Below, piece by piece: positions 5,796 through 6,904 of a stretch of DNA of 6,904 bases. Below the pieces are notes generated by a model, which saw only the letters and a program-made list of their open reading frames with translations, had not been told where the DNA came from and ran no database searches. Origin of the DNA: an uncultured Phascolarctobacterium sp. (GTDB lineage: Bacteria > Bacillota > Negativicutes > Acidaminococcales > Acidaminococcaceae); NCBI GenBank assembly GCA_900554395.1, contig USHB01000076.1:1-6904 (forward strand). The letters are read 5' to 3'. Made by a program: the position numbers and the translations under genes. Position 1 is the stretch's first letter, and the number at the start of each line of letters is the position of its first letter.

Positions 5796-6533
5796 TCAGC
5801 CGTCAATGCCGCGGCGTAGCACTATGGGGCGTTGTTTTTCCCATGGTTTGTACTGTACTGTACTGCAAAATTCGTAGGCTTTATAGCGTTTGGCTGCATC
5901 TGTTTCAGCAGCAGCCTTGGCTAAATCACGTTCGGCAATTTCGTTGCGGGGGTAATATTTAAACGCTTCAGCGTAAATATCGCCTGCTTTGGCATCATCA
6001 CCGGCGTTGTGGGCATCTTCCGCCAAAAATTTAAGCGCAAAATATTTGTAAGGGTTTACGCCGTTGTTGTCCTTTTCAGCTTCTATCATCTGCTGCGCTT
6101 CCTGCACCGCCTGCGCTTCTTTGCCTGCCTCACGCAGCACCGCAAGCCTGCGGTAAAACATATCGCCGCGCGGCGAACTGTGAAAGCTGTGTTTATACGC
6201 GCGTGCAATATCATAAGCCTGCTGCAGGTAGGTTAATGCAGCTTCTTCACTTTTGGCGAGTTTCCAGACAATTTCCGCTATATCGCGCAGGCACAAAACT
6301 TTATGCTCTGCTTCGCTTAAACCATATTCCGGGTCATCATCCATCTTCGGCTCAACATCAACCACAGTGCTTAAAACACGCATTGCTCCTTCGGTGTCGC
6401 CCATCCAGTACAGCGCGCGCCCTACAATAGAGCGGCAGCGCCAATCGTTATAATCCTGTATCATACCCACCGGCACGGGATATTCACCATTTGCCAGGCG
6501 GGATACATAGCCCATCCATTCCTGCTGGTCCAT
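5796..6533 (-). CDS. TPR-like helical repeat protein of unknown function
   Basis: The 245-residue protein has no signal peptide or membrane segment, so it should be cytoplasmic. It is built almost entirely of amphipathic helix pairs resembling tetratricopeptide repeats: about 34-61 (RALYWMGDTEGAMRVL), 79-112 (AEIVWKLAKSEEAALTYLQQ), 125-153 (RRLAVLREAGKEAQAVQ) and 162-195 (AEDAHNAGDDAKAGDIYAEA). The A-x-x-x-G-D/E-x-x-x-A spacing is that of TPR units, which usually bind partner proteins or peptides. The C-terminal 25 residues are basic and not helical-repeat-like. ATG at 6533 follows a full AAGGAGG (6547 to 6541) with seven spacer bases, so the start is secure. I do not recognise a named family. 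Its promoter and terminator make it a single-gene unit, though read-through from the RNA unit at 6597-6693 could also drive it. A five-base triplication (5850-5864) lies near the 3' end. Confidence 0.8.
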   Translation of the reverse strand: MDQQEWMGYVSRLANGEYPVPVGMIQDYNDWRCRSIVGRALYWMGDTEGAMRVLSTVVDVEPKMDDDPEYGLSEAEHKVLCLRDIAEIVWKLAKSEEAALTYLQQAYDIARAYKHSFHSSPRGDMFYRRLAVLREAGKEAQAVQEAQQMIEAEKDNNGVNPYKYFALKFLAEDAHNAGDDAKAGDIYAEAFKYYPRNEIAERDLAKAAAETDAAKRYKAYEFCSTVQYKPWEKQRPIVLRRGIDG

Positions 6534-6566
6534 AATATTTCCTCCTTACAAGGTTATTCTAAAAAG

Positions 6567-6575
6567 ATTATACCA
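6567..6575 (-). promoter_or_regulatory. Extended -10 promoter of the TPR-like gene
   Basis: On the minus strand TGGTATAAT (6575 to 6567) is a perfect TATAAT with the TGn extension. No good -35 hexamer is present at 17 bases; instead a second copy of the same ten bases lies there. The start near 6560 gives a leader of about 27 bases ending in a strong ribosome binding site. Confidence 0.65.
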
Positions 6576-6598
6576 TAAGCACCTTACCTATACCATAA
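6569..6598. repeat. 10-bp direct repeat over the TPR-gene promoter
   Basis: TATACCATAA occurs at 6569-6578 and again at 6589-6598, start to start exactly 20 bases (about two helical turns). One copy overlaps the -10 box and the other the -35 position of the leftward promoter, an arrangement compatible with binding of a regulator that recognises direct repeats. Chance is possible in such AT-rich DNA. Confidence 0.4.
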
Positions 6599-6640
6599 AA
6601 AACGGCTGCGGCACACATCTAAGATGTGCGCACGGCAGCC
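6597..6640 (-). terminator. Strong Rho-independent terminator ending the predicted small RNA
   Basis: GGCTGC (6604-6609) pairs with GCAGCC (6635-6640). An inner stem, GC plus CACATCT (6611-6620), pairs with AGATGTG plus GC (6622-6631), interrupted by one mismatch and a bulge. Reading leftward the hairpin is followed at once by GTTTTTT (6603 to 6597). It lies 64 bases before the TPR-like start codon and downstream of the consensus promoter at 6698-6726. Confidence 0.85.
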
Positions 6641-6693
6641 TAAAATAAGGGAAAGCGTATGTAAGGCAATGTATAAAAATATCATTGCACAAT
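6597..6693 (-). ncRNA. Predicted small RNA or attenuated leader of about 95 nt
   Basis: A fully consensus promoter on the minus strand (6726-6698) is followed about 95 bases later by a strong terminator, and no convincing gene lies between. The only ORF from ATG (6686 to 6684, 33 codons) has no ribosome binding site and runs through the terminator. The 5' part has short alternative pairings: GCAATG 6666-6671 with CATTGC 6683-6688, or CATT 6683-6686 with AATG 6691-6694. The middle, about 6641-6665, is pyrimidine-rich and single-stranded by eye. It could be a free regulatory RNA, or a leader of the TPR-like gene (start codon 64 bases past the terminator) controlled by attenuation. It matches no riboswitch or housekeeping RNA that I recognise. 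Confidence 0.5.
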
Positions 6694-6697
6694 GTAA

Positions 6698-6726
6698 ATT
6701 ATACACTGCAAGCAGAATTTTGTCAA
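6698..6726 (-). promoter_or_regulatory. Perfect-consensus sigma-70 promoter
   Basis: On the minus strand TTGACA (6726 to 6721) and TATAAT (6703 to 6698) are separated by exactly 17 bases, a full match to the consensus. Start would be near 6692. GCAGAA (6712-6717) and TTCTGC (6731-6736) form a dyad flanking the -35 box, which may be an operator. Confidence 0.85.
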
Positions 6727-6799
6727 GTTTTTCTGCAATACGCAAATTTTATTAACTTTTTGTAACATTTATGACTTTCTATAACTATTTTAAAAGACT

Positions 6800-6821
6800 A
6801 ACGGACAATTTTTACTCCGTT
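6800..6821. terminator. Weak stem overlapping the stop codon of the right-edge gene
   Basis: AACGGA (6800-6805) pairs with TCCGTT (6816-6821) around a ten-base AT loop. Leftward it is followed by AGTCTTTT, a poor tail; rightward by TTTT. It may be a weak terminator for the partial gene, but the stem is short. Confidence 0.3.
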
Positions 6822-6904
6822 TTTAAAAATTCTGGCTCTGCAATTTCGTTTTTAACATCTTCCCAAACAACAAAATTTGCCTTGCTGAAGCCGTTAAAAG
6901 TTGT
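6812..6904 (-). CDS. C-terminal 30 residues of an unidentified protein (5' end outside window)
   Basis: The minus-strand frame is open from the window edge to TAA at 6814-6812 and reads TTFNGFSKANFVVWEDV, then KNEIAEPEFLKTE. The composition, mixed acidic and aromatic with no low-complexity runs, looks like real coding sequence, and the direction agrees with the four genes downstream. Too little is visible to name a family. The gap of about 85 bases to the next promoter and the weak stem at 6800-6821 suggest that its transcript ends here. Confidence 0.5.
   Translation of the reverse strand, partial: TTFNGFSKANFVVWEDVKNEIAEPEFLKTE

Noticed and set aside
6585..6686. A 33-codon ORF on the minus strand within the predicted small RNA, hydrophobic at its start
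   Set aside because: No ribosome binding site, a start codon only a few bases from the predicted transcript start, and a reading frame that passes through the terminator hairpin.
1..6904. CRISPR array, tRNA, rRNA, toxin-antitoxin or anti-phage system
   Set aside because: No spaced repeat series, no tRNA-like cloverleaf noticed, no rRNA segment and no recognisable defence gene were found on either strand.

Overview
The window looks like a chromosomal segment of a diderm Firmicute (class Negativicutes; an Acidaminococcaceae/Phascolarctobacterium-like source is my guess). The reasons are Gram-positive-style signals (strong AGGAGG-type ribosome binding sites, TTGACA/TATAAT promoters, U-tailed hairpin terminators, AT-rich intergenic DNA) alongside a clear outer-membrane FadL/OmpP1-type beta-barrel with a signal peptide. 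The genus was not checked by any search.

Layout. Positions 1-243 hold the right end of an IS200/IS605-family insertion sequence: the last 46 codons of a TnpA Y1 transposase, including the probable catalytic tyrosine, followed by a short repeat zone and a perfect 11-bp hairpin. Next comes a short AT-rich intergenic stretch with a CsoR/CstR-like palindrome (275-290) and a promoter for the only complete rightward gene, a zinc-dependent succinylglutamate desuccinylase/aspartoacylase-type deacylase (387-1352). A strong bidirectional terminator (1372-1404) separates it from the leftward genes.

Everything from 1424 to the right edge is transcribed leftward. In transcription order these are: the 3' end of an unidentified gene (6904-6812); a promoter-to-terminator unit with no convincing ORF, predicted to make an RNA of about 95 nt (6693-6597); a TPR-like cytoplasmic protein (6533-5796); a FadL-family outer-membrane protein (5681-4425); and a two-gene operon of tandem paralogous GlcD-type FAD-linked 2-hydroxyacid dehydrogenases (4263-2860 and 2821-1424). 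The TPR, fadL-like and glcD-like units each have a recognisable promoter and terminator, so they appear to be independent transcription units.

How they work together. The two flavoproteins probably oxidise small 2-hydroxy acids such as D-lactate or glycolate, but no iron-sulfur subunit, EtfAB pair or permease lies beside them in the window. The FadL-like porin would bring hydrophobic compounds across the outer membrane. A palindrome over its predicted transcription start closely resembles the FapR operator of Firmicutes lipid control, which would link its expression to malonyl-CoA/fatty-acid synthesis. The most interesting unexplained element is the consensus promoter plus strong terminator at 6597-6726, which predicts a small RNA or an attenuated leader upstream of the TPR gene.
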